This document shows positions 10,863-26,133 of a stretch of 64,000 bases of DNA, piece after piece. Origin of the DNA: Sanderia malayensis (Eukaryota; Cnidaria; Scyphozoa; Semaeostomeae; Pelagiidae); the NCBI GenBank assembly GCA_013076295.1, contig RQOL01000616.1:5174392-5238391 (forward strand). Direction: 5' to 3'. How positions within the stretch are numbered: position 1 is the first letter of the stretch; each line of letters starts with the position of its first letter. Position numbers and translations under genes: made by a program. The notes below the pieces were generated by a model that saw only the letters and a program-made list of their open reading frames with translations, was not told the DNA's origin and searched no databases.

Positions 10863-13800
10863 ATGAGAGGAAAAAATAACAAATCAGTGGCAAAGATCCA
10901 GAATCTAAAGAAAGCACCAGTAAAGAAAACATTGCAATTGAAGTCACCGGATCTAGATGATACAAAAAAGCATGGTGGCGATAATGTCAAGTCCAGGTTT
11001 GATTATACCAGTTCAGATGATGGAGAGTTTGACAAGAAATTGTCAAAAGTTTCATTTAGGCGTACACGAAACAGAACAGGAACAAGGTCAAGAGGAAGAA
11101 GAAAGGATGGTAATAAAACTGATGGCTTTCGTTTAACAAATCTCGTGGAAGTTGCAAGTCTTAAGGATGATGAAAGTGATTCTGAGAGACCAGTCAACTC
11201 GAAAACAGAGGAGTCAAACTCTGTGCAAACTGACTCTACTTGTTCTGAAAGAATTGTTTGTCAGCCAGTGTTCTCTGGCTCAAAACATTTGGGTAAAGTT
11301 CAGAAAGACAGTAGTTCTTCTTTGAGTACAGATTCAGAAGTTGTTCGTACTGTGATTGAAGATGAATGCAAGATAGGTAGAAGTAGATGCCCTGTGTGTG
11401 ATAAAGATTTTCCTGATAACATGACAGAGGTGAATATCAATGAACATGTCAACAACTGCCTGGATTCTGAAACTGGAGAAAAAATCAATTTTCAGGGAGC
11501 AAAGAGCGATGAGAATGATCCCAAAGGTGTGAATGCAATTTCACCAGAGACAGATGAAGATTTGGCAAAAGAGTTGCAGAAGAGAGAGGATGAGAAGTAC
11601 AGAGAAGAATTGCTAAGTGATCAGTTGTATTTCTGTTTATTCTGTCAAAAAGATCTCTCCAACATGAGCTCAGCAACACGACGGTCTCATGTGAATAAAT
11701 GTGCCGATCAGCAAGAATCGATGTTGAAGTCTATTAAAAAAGCAGAGAAGAAATTGCTTGCAAAGGAGAATTGCATGGAGTGTTACATCTGTGGGGCACA
11801 GTTTTCAAACGCAAAGTCAAGATTGAGTCATATGAAACAGTGTAGCAAAGGGAAGAATGTCAGTCCAAAGGTTCTGATGACTCTGATCAATTCAGAACAA
11901 CAAGACTGCTTGAAAATGTCAGATAATCTAGAAGAGAACTTGAGACATGGGAATAATTTGAGTAATGCTGTCGGGGGTGTGAACAACATCTCCAACAGAA
12001 ATCCTGCAACAATTAAAGCCACAACAATGGAGACAGATAGGAAATCGAAACCTAAGAGGAAGACCAGAAAGAGGAAAGAAAAACAAGAGGAAACACCCGC
12101 TCTGTTGAAACGAGATGAGGAAGAAGCAAAACAAATGCTGGCACAAAGAGCAGCAAAAATCATTGAAAAACAACTTGATATGGAATACCCAGAGATTTCA
12201 GTTTGTTCTTTACCAGAAAGTAAACTCGGCAAGAAGTATCAGGCAAAAATCAACGTCCAGGATAATTCAGAAAGCAAAACTAATCCAAATATGAAGACCG
12301 TTAACAATTTGTGCGAGGGTCGATTGCAACTTTGGAACATTTCATCCATGAAAGTTCCACCAACCGAAGTTTCTCGTTACTATGTGAAGAACATGTTTGT
12401 GGAAGATTTGTTATTGACAAAGAAGATCATCGAAGAAAGGTGTGTTGATGATGAAGAAGATCGTCCATTGGAAGAGTCAATCAGACAGACAGACGAGGCA
12501 ATTGAAGGTGCAAGCAAACAGCATGAAGCGAATAATGAGGATTGCTCTCCAAGAAATGAATTGGAAAAAACGCAGAGTTTGCATGAAAGCATGGTAATGA
12601 CTCAAGAGGATAAAGCTAGAGCACTTGATAAGCTTGGTTGTGACAGTTGTGAAGATGAAGAACCCAGAAAGGAAGATGACTATAACGATGACCCCATTCA
12701 ATGTACCGGGTTTTTTAAAACGGAGGTTGAAGTAGTAGTTGATAAGGTACCTCGTGTTCATCTTCAAATTTCTCTACTCTATCAGTGCAAGCAATAATAT
12801 TAATAAATGAGAGCTTGTATATCAATATTACATTTGTTATCTTGTTTTTGCCTCGTAGCAAACAGCCACTCAGCAAAACCATGCATTACATGCTTTAGTG
12901 GAAGATATGAAGAGACTGCTGGCTGATGATAGCAATAAAGATGTTACAATACACTGTTTTAATGGAGTATTGAAAGCTCACAGCCTCATTCTCACGCTAC
13001 GCTGCCCACTTCTTATGAAAGTATGTGTGTTCATTTGAGCTTTGTCACGCTTTGTTTGTAAAGCAATTGGCTTGCAATGACTGAGTATTTTGATCTATTT
13101 TCAAGTCTGCAAATCATGGTTGCTTGTATATTGGTGATTCTTCAAAGGATGCTGTGGAACATCTGCTGAAATATCTGTACACTGGTGTCCTGGATATTGA
13201 TACTGATTCAACTAATCAATTGTCTGTCCTCGCAAAAAGGTGAGATTAGTTTATAGCCTGAGATATGACCTTAGACCTAGGTATAGTCTTTTCATTACTC
13301 CAATCTTAGAACTCTAAGCTATACCTCTCAAACTTCCACCCTGGATTGTTTCTTTTAGAAACCATCCATCGTGATTATAACCTTATAGTTCTAACACAGG
13401 AGTTGTAATTTTGTTACATTGCATTACTTTCAGGTATTCTCTGGATACTCTTAACAAGCTATGCAAAGATATTCAAGCCAGTTCTACGATGGAACCAAAT
13501 TCACCACTGACGATGAATGACAAAGTTGATAATGTAGATACTCTGCTTGAAAACCTTTGGCACAACAGAGACTCTCCTGGCAAGATAGGTGTGGAAGATG
13601 AAACTAATGAAAATGACAATTCCTCTGACTTTGACGAAGAAGATGCCGACGATTTGAGGTATTTCTTCGCAACGCAGAGAGAGAAGCGATCTTCCATTGC
13701 TGAGAGGGAAAGTAGCAGTGAAACAGATAATGATCCTGTTGCTGATTTGCTACTGCCTGATGGTCGTCATGGAGAGAATGATGCTGAAAACGATATACTT

Positions 13801-16800
13801 CATTTAGACGTGCATGACAAAGAAGAAGAGAAGGATGGGAGGAAGAGTTACGCAAGTGATGCTGGAAGTGAAGATGTTGTGCTTAAACGTGCATTGCATG
13901 CGGATTTTGATGCCGAAGTATTCAATGAAGATGCCAATGAAGATCAGAATAGCGAAGATGACAATGAAGATAACTATAAGGAAGATGACAATGCAGATGA
14001 TAATGAAGATGACAATGAAGATGATAATGAAGATGATAATGAAGATGATAATGAAGATGATAATGAAGATAATAATGAAGATAATAATGAAGATGATAAT
14101 AAAGATGATAATGAAGATGACAATGAAGATGACAATGAAGATGATAATGAAGATGATAATGAAGATGATAATGAAGATCACAAAGAATTTAACTCTAGTA
14201 TTCGACTTGGAGATTCAATTGATATCAATTTGTGTGATATACCAATGATTTCTGCAGAAGAAATTTCACATATGCACGTCGTTAAAGACGAGGACGTGAG
14301 TAGTTTGTTCTTAAAGGATTCTCGAGAAGTTGTTGATAAGCTGATGGAAACTGATACTGATAAATTCACCATGGAGCGTTTGAATGCGTTGAGAAATGGT
14401 CTTGATGAATCGTTATCTGAAACGTCAAAAGTGAATCATGAATCAAAGACGGAATCACATCCAGACTTAGATTCATTATCACCTTCTTTCGATATTCTGA
14501 AGGTGGGTGGTTCTATGAATTTGAATGCAAGCGTCTCAAAGCAAGCTGATAGGACTAACGATGCAGGAACAACAAAATATGGCGTCATTGATGTTGACAG
14601 TTGCATTGTTGATGATGAAGCAGATGTAGAACGATCTTTTGATGCAGCTCAGAAGGACAAATCGTCTCTCGTATTCGTCAGTCCAACATGTGGAACTCCC
14701 AGAGTGTTTAACAACACGCTTTCAACTCCTATATTCAAATTCGCCGACATATCTGCGGATCCTGCATGCAGCATTGTGGAAGGAAACGGCCAGGTACGTG
14801 AAGATGATTATGGAAACGTCGAGAGCAATGACCAATTTGACCTATCCTTGCTGCCTAAAGATGATGACACGATGCCAATTGAGGATGACGGTTTTATTGA
14901 CGAAAGCCCAGAATCTCCTTGCGTTGCATCAACTAAGTTTAGGAAAGAACTGGAACGGTTCAAGAACAACGATGATCAGAGTGATCAGAGTGATTACAAT
15001 CACGGTTATGATCATGCTGTTCGTGGTCATAATGGTGACAGTAAGCAATTAAGGAAAATAGCTTCAGTGGGTGATATCGCTGTTTCAGAGCTCAAAGAGG
15101 CGGATTCTATCGGGATGGTAAATGCTTCAAGCCTGAGTAGCGATGGTGATAATGATGTTGTGGATTTATCGTTGGATAAGAAGAAAGGGGTTTCGGAATT
15201 TCAACACGATTCAATGCTGGAGATATGCAGAGATAAGGCCAGTTCCTATGCCAATGCAAGCTTGAGGCTTTCGACATTCAATGTGACACAGTCTGCGATT
15301 ACGTCAACTCCGAATAAGCGTAAGTGTATATCTCTTTGTTCTTCGGATTCCGATGACCAAGTCAGAATTTTGAAGGAGCCACCTCAGAGCAAGAAGGTTA
15401 GGAAAAGTAGAGATCTTGAAGAGTCACCTCAGAGCAAGAAGCTTAGGAAGAGTGGAGATCTTGAAGAGTCATATCAGAGCAAGAAGTTTGGGAAAAGTGG
15501 GGATCTTGAAGAGATACCTCAGAGCAAGAAGCTTAGAGAAAGTAAAGACGTTGAAGAGCTATTTCAAAGCAAAGAGTTTAACAATAGCAGCAGCGATTCC
15601 TCACCTAATAGAAAGAAATCAAGAATTTTCAAAGGAACCGGTGAATCAAAAAATGCTTTCAAAGCTTTAGTGAAGAAAATTTCTAATGAATACAAGAGTA
15701 GCTCACATTTGTCGTTATCTGAATCGGATATTGTGGAAGCGAATGCAGAGGCTACAATGAGCATATGCTCAGATGCTTCAGAAGTTAAGCGAATGCCATG
15801 GTTAAATAGTCGTAGCAAGCCGTCGTGCTTACAAAATGTGAAACAGCGAAGCAAGAAACTGTCAAAGTCTGTGTTGACTGACTCAGGCAGCATTGAGAAA
15901 CTTAGTCTGTTGGCTGAAGGAGAAAGGGCGACGAGGCTTGAATCTAGCATTGTATTTGATACTGATGCTATTGAGATAGACCCTGATAGGAGTTTGGCCG
16001 GAGATAACTCCCACCTAAGTAATCACGCTAGCTCGTTGAGCACAACAGCCAGCTTGTTGAATGATGAAGCCAACAGTGACACTACTGAGTCGATTGAACT
16101 TGATAATGATGGTCATGTTGGGAACAATACTGTAGATAGCATCAAAAGCAATGCTGAATACAATCTAAGTAATGATTATCTCTGCGGATCAGGGATATTT
16201 GTGATGAACACGCCGAATGGACAGGAATCTTTTTGCAGTCTACCTGCTACAACTGGTACTGAGAAAATGAACCTAGAGTCACCTGATATTTTTGTCAAAG
16301 AATCCTGTATTGGCAGCAACAGTAGAAGTGGCGCATCGGTTTCTCTGTGTGATGAACAGCATAATGCATCAACTACTTATGAGTCGGTGATCATTGGAGA
16401 AGCTGATGTGAAAACGGGAGCATATGTGATTGAAGACAGCGAACTGCAAAGTGCACGCGTGTTTTCTGCGAATAATTCGCGGGATATTCGCCAAATTGTT
16501 TGCAGTGATGATAGTGATAGTGAAGAAAACGCAGCTGAAACTGTGGAGAAAAGCACTGAGGTAGAGGAGAGTTGTAACATGGTTTGTACATACAAGGAGA
16601 CAGACACTATTGCGTCGTCAAGTCAAAGAAGAATTCGCGAATCGAATGGAATCGAGTCGTCGTGGAATGATGCATCCGAGGCTGATTGTTTCCTTGACGA
16701 CTGTGGATACAATTGCGACATTGCCAATGACGTCGTTCATGAAGTATCGTCTTCAAGCAATCCAACGGATTCAAATGTACATGCCGTAGACGTTCATGCT

Positions 16801-18791
16801 AACAGTGAGATCAACATTGGTTTGCCAATAGATGGAACTTCGCGGCAGCAAACAGAACAACGTGAGCCTACCCCCGTTTTCGATGTGAATCAATCTGCTG
16901 ATAGCATTGTATTGAGCGATTCTGGCGGGGGCTCAGACCTCCAAGATGTCACTGATCCATGTGATGAAGAAGGCGATGCGATTCCTGCTGTTACGGCGGA
17001 ACAACATGATGGCGCTTGTGAGTTAGTTTGTGAGATGCAGTCACAAATGGCCGTCACTCGTACACCAAATACAGCTTTGAGAAATTTCGGTCCCGGTTGT
17101 ACGAAACATCCTGAATTAAATGTGACTATTACACCGATGTCAGATTATGATGCCTTGAATACACCTGTACTAACGGTAAGGTTCAACGCCTCGTTTTATT
17201 TACCTGGCTTTGATGATCTAGTGCCAAGCTTAGCTTAAACGCCATTGTGATTATTTCATGCTCTTAGCTCTTCTTTGAGAGTCTTATTTATAACTTCTTT
17301 GTTTGAAGAATGTTGCCTCCTTTGTTTCAGAAAAGAGTGAAAGAATTTGGAATGCGGAAATTGCCAAGGCGACAGATGGCGGGAAAGTTGAGAGAAATTT
17401 ACAAGATGCAGCATGGCTGTGAGTTGCTGTTTATTTCATGTGAACCAAAACAATTCCTCGTGTGTTACATGTGTTATACGTATTGATCATATTTTTGCTA
17501 TGATGTTATTGTCATAGCTTCCTGGCATGTGAACGCTTCTTTTTATAAGAACATTTAATTTCAAGTAAGCCATCAAACGTCCTTACTTCTCTCTCAGATT
17601 TAAGCCAAAAATTGTTCGTAACGTGTTTTAAAGATTCGTTGATTTACATTCACAAAGCCTTAAAATGTTTTTGGCAGGCTCTAAGCATTTTGCCACTTGA
17701 AGCCTCGGGTTTTTCTAATAAATGTTTACTTACTCACACTTCATGATTCAAATGTAATTGTTTATCCATACTGGGGTGTAAATGCCGTAGCTAGCATTTG
17801 ATTTTTCTTGCATTTAATTGCAGACAAATTTTAACTTTCTTGCAGTTAAGCACTGGGAAGAGCCTCCTCCAAAGTTGAAGCGTAAGAAAAGAAAGGTCGA
17901 TGCTGAAAAGAAGAATAACAAGCAACCAAATTCAAAACAAAAAATTGTGGAAAATGAAGACGACAAGGATTCTGGTGCTTGTTCAAGGTAACAGAAAGAA
18001 GAGTGCATTTTAAGAGACTTGTATTTTGATTTCTTTTCCATTTGTTTGCATAATTTGAAGAAGAGCACATGCAAATTTAGGTTTATTTTGATATCGCAGC
18101 CCGGATAATCGACGAAAAACAATGTTTGAAGGTCCCATAGAAAGTGACGATGACTCACAATCATCTCAAGTGGAAGAGGTTGGTGAATCGAAACATTGTT
18201 TTGGCCTTAGCTAACGTATATTCGGGTGAGTAATTTTTCCTTTTTCACTGTTTCCTTCATTTTGTTTTGTCAGGAGGATAATTTGCATGACAAGTTATTG
18301 AATTGCATCAAAAGTCGCCGAGAATTATATGAAAAGGTTTTAATGTACGAGGCGAGTAATCTTGTTCATATCTTTCTCAGACTTATATAATTGTAATGCA
18401 GATATTTGTGCGAAATCGTTATTTATGAAGAAGGAGATTATATAAACAAAGCACAAATCGTGAAATGATTGATCGCTGAATTTTCTTCGATTTTCTAATT
18501 TGCAGAAATTTGATTTCATGGAGCTGTACAAGTTGGTTAAGACTGCTGGCATAAAGTGCTCAAAGCAGCGTCTCATTGATTTCCTTGACGAACAAGTAAG
18601 TCTGAGTTTCGCTTCTTAAGTTTCTGCTTGTTTACTTTATCTGATCTACTCAATTCTAATCACGTTCTGCTCAGTCGAGTTCAATCTTTTCACTGCAATA
18701 TCTGTATTGGCGACATCGTACACATAAGGGCAGCATAAGGATGTATTGTTGCGGTCAAATGTCCATAATCTGTCTGATGATTTTAGTTTGA
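10863..18791 (+). CDS. SLX4: SLX4 structure-specific endonuclease scaffold (BTBD12)
   Basis: SLX4 is the nuclear scaffold for SLX1, XPF-ERCC1 and MUS81-EME1 in Holliday-junction resolution and crosslink repair. Exons: 10863-12746, 12859-13020, 13106-13239, 13434-17175, 17331-17418, 17846-17987, 18100-18178, 18274-18351, 18506-18595, 18675-18791; about 2,171 residues. ATG 10863 is the first in-frame ATG (the TTG at 10851 is not used). Domains in order: a UBZ4-like finger CPVCDKDF...H...C (about residue 176), two more C2HC fingers (CLFCQKDL, about 257; CYICGAQF, about 305), a BTB domain split over the exons from 12859 (DVTIHCFNGVLKAHS; YLYTGVLDI), long acidic repeats, the SAP-like motif TPMSDYDALNTPVL plus KLPRRQMAGKLREIY (about 1960-2003), and the SLX1-binding C-terminal domain (RELYEKVLMYEKFDFMELY; QRLIDFLDEQ). 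The last exon is the least certain. One intron has a GC donor. Confidence 0.92.
13945..14185 (+). repeat. Coding (GATGATAATGAA)n array in SLX4
   Basis: About twenty copies of a 12-bp unit encode Asp-Asp-Asn-Glu repeats, with a few Asn, Lys or His substitutions, at about residues 895-977 of SLX4. The array is in frame with no stop. The antisense strand is also open, but that reading (Ile/Phe runs) is a by-product of the repeat. Confidence 0.95.
15376..15588 (+). repeat. Coding 45-bp repeat in SLX4
   Basis: About 4.7 copies of a 45-bp unit encode a 15-residue repeat, E-x-x-Q-S-K-K-x-R-K-S-x-D-L-E, with lysine-rich and acidic halves. Later copies diverge (KFGKSGDLEE, KLRESKDVEE). It lies in the disordered region between the BTB and SAP-like domains. 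Confidence 0.9.
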
Positions 18792-19307
18792 GGAGTGGCT
18801 GTTTTGACTTAAGCATTTTAATCCGAATGATTGCAATTTCTGAAATAGTTTACATGAGAATGATTAGCAGGTATTTTGCGATTGACTAATGATGATAAAG
18901 GAATGACTGATGGCTTAGTCATAATTCAATGGACACATAATGCACGGAAGAAAAAAAACGAGAAGCTATATGAGTAAGGAGTAAGGAAGGAACATACACC
19001 CACTTTGAATTGTCAGTTGGAGTACTGTGTTCAATGTACAAGCATTTGCTATAAAACTGTGTTGGTTCTTAGTGTTTAGGAGCTTTTATGGTCACCAGTC
19101 GCTGATAAGACATATCTTAGTTGAGTTTGGCAATTTGAGTCTAGTTGTTACTTGCCGATATCAAAGACAAGATCGCAGGTTCACAGAGATATATAATATT
19201 ACAAACATATTATAAGTGAAGGAGAGTTCAGAGGTTATACGGGATACTTGCTCCGTAATCCAGTTACAATCTACCTGCTCTGTTGTCCAGTGCTTATTTG
19301 TGATAGA
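18792..19307. other. Intergenic: SLX4 to DRAM-like gene
   Basis: This 516-bp stretch presumably holds the SLX4 3' UTR and the promoter and 5' UTR of the downstream gene. No clear AATAAA and no repeat are visible. Confidence 0.4.
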
Positions 19308-20165
19308 ATGGAGAACGATTACAGCAGCTCGAGTGTCTCCTCGTCGTGTGTAATTTCAAACTTGAGACAAGAAACATTACAATTGGAAATAATTGACAAA
19401 AATAACTGTTCACGGGCTTGTGGCAAATTCTCTGCGGAGAGAGGAGAGCAGACATCGAACAGACGTCACAGTTTTGGTAACATTTTGTTGATTTTAATAC
19501 CAATCGGAGCATTCTGCGTTCCTTCGGCGTTTATCATAGCTTCTTACATCTATGCGAATCACGAGAAGACCTTGTTGCTGCCACATACAAGGACAGTGCC
19601 TTTTATAAGTGACATTGGAAATACCTCGCCTCAAAGTGGTCTGTTTTCATTTGGTCTTTTTCTCAGCTCGCTTTTCACGCTGGCATTGGTCATTGTCAGG
19701 TTTTTTCAGGTGAGGATTTTCGTCACCGAAGTTAGCTTCTGTGCCAACTTTTTTGGCTTGCTTCTCGGCATATCCATAGTGATTGGCAAAACTTTTGTGG
19801 CATCATTTCGGCTTTCAGAGCACTACGTTCCGCATTTTGTCGGTGCTGGAATTTACGTGTTATCATCCGTGGCATATGTTTGCATGCAACTCTTCGTCCC
19901 TCTGAAAAACGGCGGAAAATTCAGCAGGAGACTGCTTCTTGGCTTGAGAGCATTGTTATTGACTGGTGTAATTTGCGGAACGCTTTTATTCGGTGTGTTC
20001 ATATTGCCTCCATTGTTGAAGTTCAACGGGGCCGGTTACTCCGTGGCACAAACTGGCGAGTGGTGTTTTGCTGTGTGCAAGTTGCTGTTCATGTTGACTT
20101 TCGTTGTGGAGTTTTGGCATTTCGAACCGAAGTTCGATCTCGTGAACGTCAATTGTCAACATTAA
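19308..20165 (+). CDS. DRAM/TMEM150 (Frag1/DRAM/Sfk1) family membrane protein
   Basis: This intronless ORF of 285 residues runs from ATG 19308 (the upstream in-frame TTG is not a credible start) to TAA 20163-20165. A polar Ser-rich and Cys-containing N-terminus of about 57 residues precedes six hydrophobic segments, the usual number for this family. The signature lies after the first one: VPFISDIGNTSPQSGLF at residues 97-113, matching the family pattern P-(Y/F)-I-S-D-x-G-x-x-x-P-x-S-x-x-F. Family members act in the lysosome, endosome or plasma membrane in autophagy or phosphoinositide regulation; which member this is cannot be decided here. It lacks introns although its neighbours have many, so a retrocopy origin is possible. 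The gene is convergent with GNPDA. Confidence 0.78.
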   Translation: MENDYSSSSVSSSCVISNLRQETLQLEIIDKNNCSRACGKFSAERGEQTSNRRHSFGNILLILIPIGAFCVPSAFIIASYIYANHEKTLLLPHTRTVPFISDIGNTSPQSGLFSFGLFLSSLFTLALVIVRFFQVRIFVTEVSFCANFFGLLLGISIVIGKTFVASFRLSEHYVPHFVGAGIYVLSSVAYVCMQLFVPLKNGGKFSRRLLLGLRALLLTGVICGTLLFGVFILPPLLKFNGAGYSVAQTGEWCFAVCKLLFMLTFVVEFWHFEPKFDLVNVNCQH

Positions 20166-21131
20166 TCTTAATCCATGACATGACATTATCATCTTAACTT
20201 CATGGACTTTGTGCTATTAGTCGATGTATTAACCTCCTTTCCACACTGCCCCCTTTAGAGTGTATTTGAAGACCTTATTTTAAGCATAAAGCATAAAGAT
20301 TTTGATTATCCCAATGCTTTAATTATCTTGCGAAGTAATTTGTCGATCGTTTGTAGCATTTCGTTTCCAATTTATAATCTCTCACGGTTTGCCACTTGAT
20401 GAATATTTAATTATAATTGCGCTAAAAACTAAGTGGATTGACCCTGGGAGTGCTTAGTGATTTGACTTGACCCTAAAGCTACACCGCCTTCTTTAAAGAG
20501 CTAGAAATTTGTGTTGTTTTCAATGTATTTAAATTTGTTGCCTTTATTTATTATCACACATTACTTGCCATTATTTAACATTCTCCATTTCTGATCCGCG
20601 GTCCAATCTGCAGTTTTCTTCGTTCTGTGTTTTGGTGCTCAACGTTCCATGTATACATGCATGCTAATTGCGTATCCACATTGTTGCATTGCGCGCTTCT
20701 GATTTTTTTCGGACATGACGACAGATAAGTGCGGCTCACCGTGTGAAGCAAGCGAGCTAAATTCTCCTGCCTTCTCTTTTTCAGTGCATATGTTTTATTT
20801 GCCCTCGAGGGGCTGCACAGCAAGGCAACCAACGAGGTAGAAGAAAAATAGGCAGACGCAAGAAAGTAGTCGTGGCTAATAATACGTAAATCAGTCTGAA
20901 ACATCAAGATGTGTGAACTTGCAACAACATATCCATAAATTGTACATAATTATATCATTATCTTTTTAATTCCCTTGGTTTTTCATAATCAGACACTGTA
21001 TTTCAATTGCAGTTTTTCAGTTTTTATTAAGAGTTTATCTGATTTAGTTGCTTTTTTATCAAACGCAAAAGTTAGCTGATAGCTAATCGTCTACAGGGGA
21101 TGTTCCTTCTGGTTCCTGATTTGTTCTTTGC
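20166..21131. other. Convergent intergenic region
   Basis: This holds the 3' ends of the DRAM-like gene (+) and GNPDA (-). The only clear signal is the antisense AATAAA at 21023-21028. A minus-strand ORF at 20575-20907 has no recognisable similarity and I do not call it a gene. Confidence 0.5.
21023..21028 (-). terminator. Polyadenylation signal for GNPDA
   Basis: TTTATT on the plus strand reads AATAAA on the minus strand, 104 bp downstream of the GNPDA stop codon. Confidence 0.6.
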
Positions 21132-22543
21132 TCAGAAATTGGCACTCTGCTCACGTGTTTTTCGTCTCTTTGACGATGGCACACCAGACTCTGTGTTAAT
21201 GGTATCATTTTGATCGAGTGGTTCAACCAGTTTGTTGTGGATGTCCATGAGTCCTTTGAAATACTTCACAGTCTTAACTTTCAGCTCCAATGTGGCATCT
21301 TCATCACAGACAAACAGTGTTCTCGGGTGTTGCTGGAATGCAGACACCGTCCACATGTGGTTGATGCCTTCTTCGACTGCCTTGTACAATGCAAATGCTT
21401 TGTGGGCTCCAGTGATCAAGATCATCACCTAGAAACAGACAAAGTAACAGACTTGTATCACTGGCTCAACTATAATTACCAGAGGTGGGATCCAAGGGAA
21501 CAAGAGTCTAAATGACATGGTCATCACCTCTTCAGCATCAAGAACCGTTCCAACACCAACAGTCAATGACATGGTCGGGACTTTGCTTATGTCATCTCCA
21601 AAAAACCGTGCATTAGCGATAATTGTATCTTTGGCCAGGGTCTTCACTCTTGTGCGGGAAACAAGGGATGATCCAGGCTCATTAAATGCAATATGGCCAT
21701 CTGGACCGATGCCTGTAAAAAGAGCAGAGAAGAGTGAAGTTTCAATACAATTGAATTAGTGAAAATCCAAGTTGTTTTGTGTTGGCACGCTATGAGCAGT
21801 GAAACATGTGTATCCTATACATCCGTACAGCGCTATAATATCTTGTGTAGGTGCTGGCAATGAAAAGTTGGCAAGCATAGTGTGAAACCCTGGTTGACAC
21901 AACCAATCTTCCAGTATGGGAACTAGAGCTGCTCAGTATAAAGAAATGTTAATCAATATCTATAATATCGTACATATGCATAGAATTACCAACTTATGGG
22001 TTCTATAATTATTAGTTGCATTCTCATGAATTTTTCTCCTTACCCCCAATGAAAAGATGAACACCTCCTGATTCTTTGATCTTCTTCTCAAACTCGTCAC
22101 ATTCTTTATCCAAATCAGTTGCATTTCCATCCAAAATGTGGGCATTCTTCGGATCAATGTCGACATGCTTGAAAAAGTTTGTCCACATGAACGAATGATA
22201 ACTTTCAGGATGATCTCTTGGGATATCAACGTATTCGTCCATGTTAAAGGTCTTAACGTACTTGAATGAGACATCGCCTTGTTTATGGTATTCAATCAAC
22301 TTCTTGTACATGCCAAGTGGGGTGCCTCCTTTATGTGGTCAAGTGAAAGGAAATTACTTCTAACTGATATTTGTTTATAACTAAAAGACTTGGATAAATC
22401 AGTACCGAGAGCCACTTACCAGTAGGAAGACCCAAAACAAAGTATTTGTCTGGACCTGGTTGGAATTTGTTAATTCTGTTCTTGACATATTTGGCGGCCC
22501 ACTCGCTGACCAAGTCATAGTCGTCAAGAATCACAAGTCTCAT
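21132..22543 (-). CDS. GNPDA1: Glucosamine-6-phosphate deaminase (GNPDA)
   Basis: This enzyme converts glucosamine-6-phosphate to fructose-6-phosphate and ammonia in the cytosol, linking amino-sugar breakdown to glycolysis. Minus-strand exons in transcript order: 22543-22420 (ATG), 22328-22044, 21712-21528 and 21428-21132 (TGA); junction phases agree and give 296 residues, close to the usual 289 or so in animals. Catalytic residues sit at the numbering known from E. coli NagB: Asp72 in KTFNMDEYV, and Asp141, His143 and Glu148 in [16 protein letters not shown]. The tail after the conserved [16 protein letters not shown] is short, polar and lineage-specific (SKRRKTREQ). An acceptor just before the ATG suggests a 5' UTR intron. 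The gene is head-to-head with PRPS. GNPDA1 and GNPDA2 split within vertebrates, so the symbol is nominal. Confidence 0.96.
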
Positions 22544-23014
22544 TGTTAGCAAACTGGAAAACAAATTATAAGAAATTACCAAGCTAGACGTGTTATAAAT
22601 GCAATTGTTGGTATTATTTTTGGTAAATATTAAAGCCTAAACTGAATATAGTAGTATTAATCCAATTATACTACACGCAGATGAGTCTAAAAGAGTAAAA
22701 TAGGACTCTTCTTATTTTTGATTTGAAGGTGTTGAGTCTTATCGCCTCTTACCTGACAAAAAAGAGCAGCAAAGGAAGAAATAAACTTTCTGTAAAATTA
22801 TGCTGCTGTTGTTGTTGCTTGCTGCAGGTGTGCAGTTCGGTTCGGCAAAGATGCTGAGAGTTCGATACCAGGTGATTTTCCACAGCCCACCGCCCCGCCC
22901 CCCTACACCCACATGCATCCATCAGCCATGCGATTGTGGTGAAGCAAATAGCGAATGTCGCCTTTTGCAGGGACTTCAGGACAACAGGATTCAACTTTAC
23001 TACACTCAACTAGA
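22544..23014. promoter_or_regulatory. Shared upstream region of GNPDA (-) and PRPS (+)
   Basis: The two divergent start codons are 471 bp apart. The region includes a GC-rich patch at about 22885-22915 (CCCACCGCCCCGCCCCCC) in otherwise AT-rich DNA, as expected of a bidirectional housekeeping promoter with GC-box-like sites. That it is one promoter is inferred; no TATA box or initiator is evident. Confidence 0.5.
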
Positions 23015-25986
<2,972 letters not shown>

Positions 25987-26127
25987 TTTAGAATCATAGC
26001 GTAAACATAACATTAAGCATAAGAAATTAATAATCTCCCAGGTTTTTTTTGTCATGGTAATAGAGAGGTACTTATGTGTACAACTACTAGATAATACTAA
26101 CTCTGGAATCATTAAAAGAAGAAATGG

Positions 26128-26133
26128 AATAAA
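26128..26133 (+). terminator. Polyadenylation signal for PRPS
   Basis: AATAAA lies 142 bp after the PRPS stop codon, within a normal 3' UTR distance. Another AATAAA is at about 26727, so alternative polyadenylation is possible. Confidence 0.5.

Noticed and set aside
13804..14181. Minus-strand ORF with Ile/Phe runs resembling membrane helices
   Set aside because: It is the antisense shadow of the GATGATAATGAA coding repeat in SLX4.
20575..20907. Minus-strand ORF of 110 codons between the DRAM-like gene and GNPDA
   Set aside because: No recognisable domain and a position in the shared 3' region; most likely chance.
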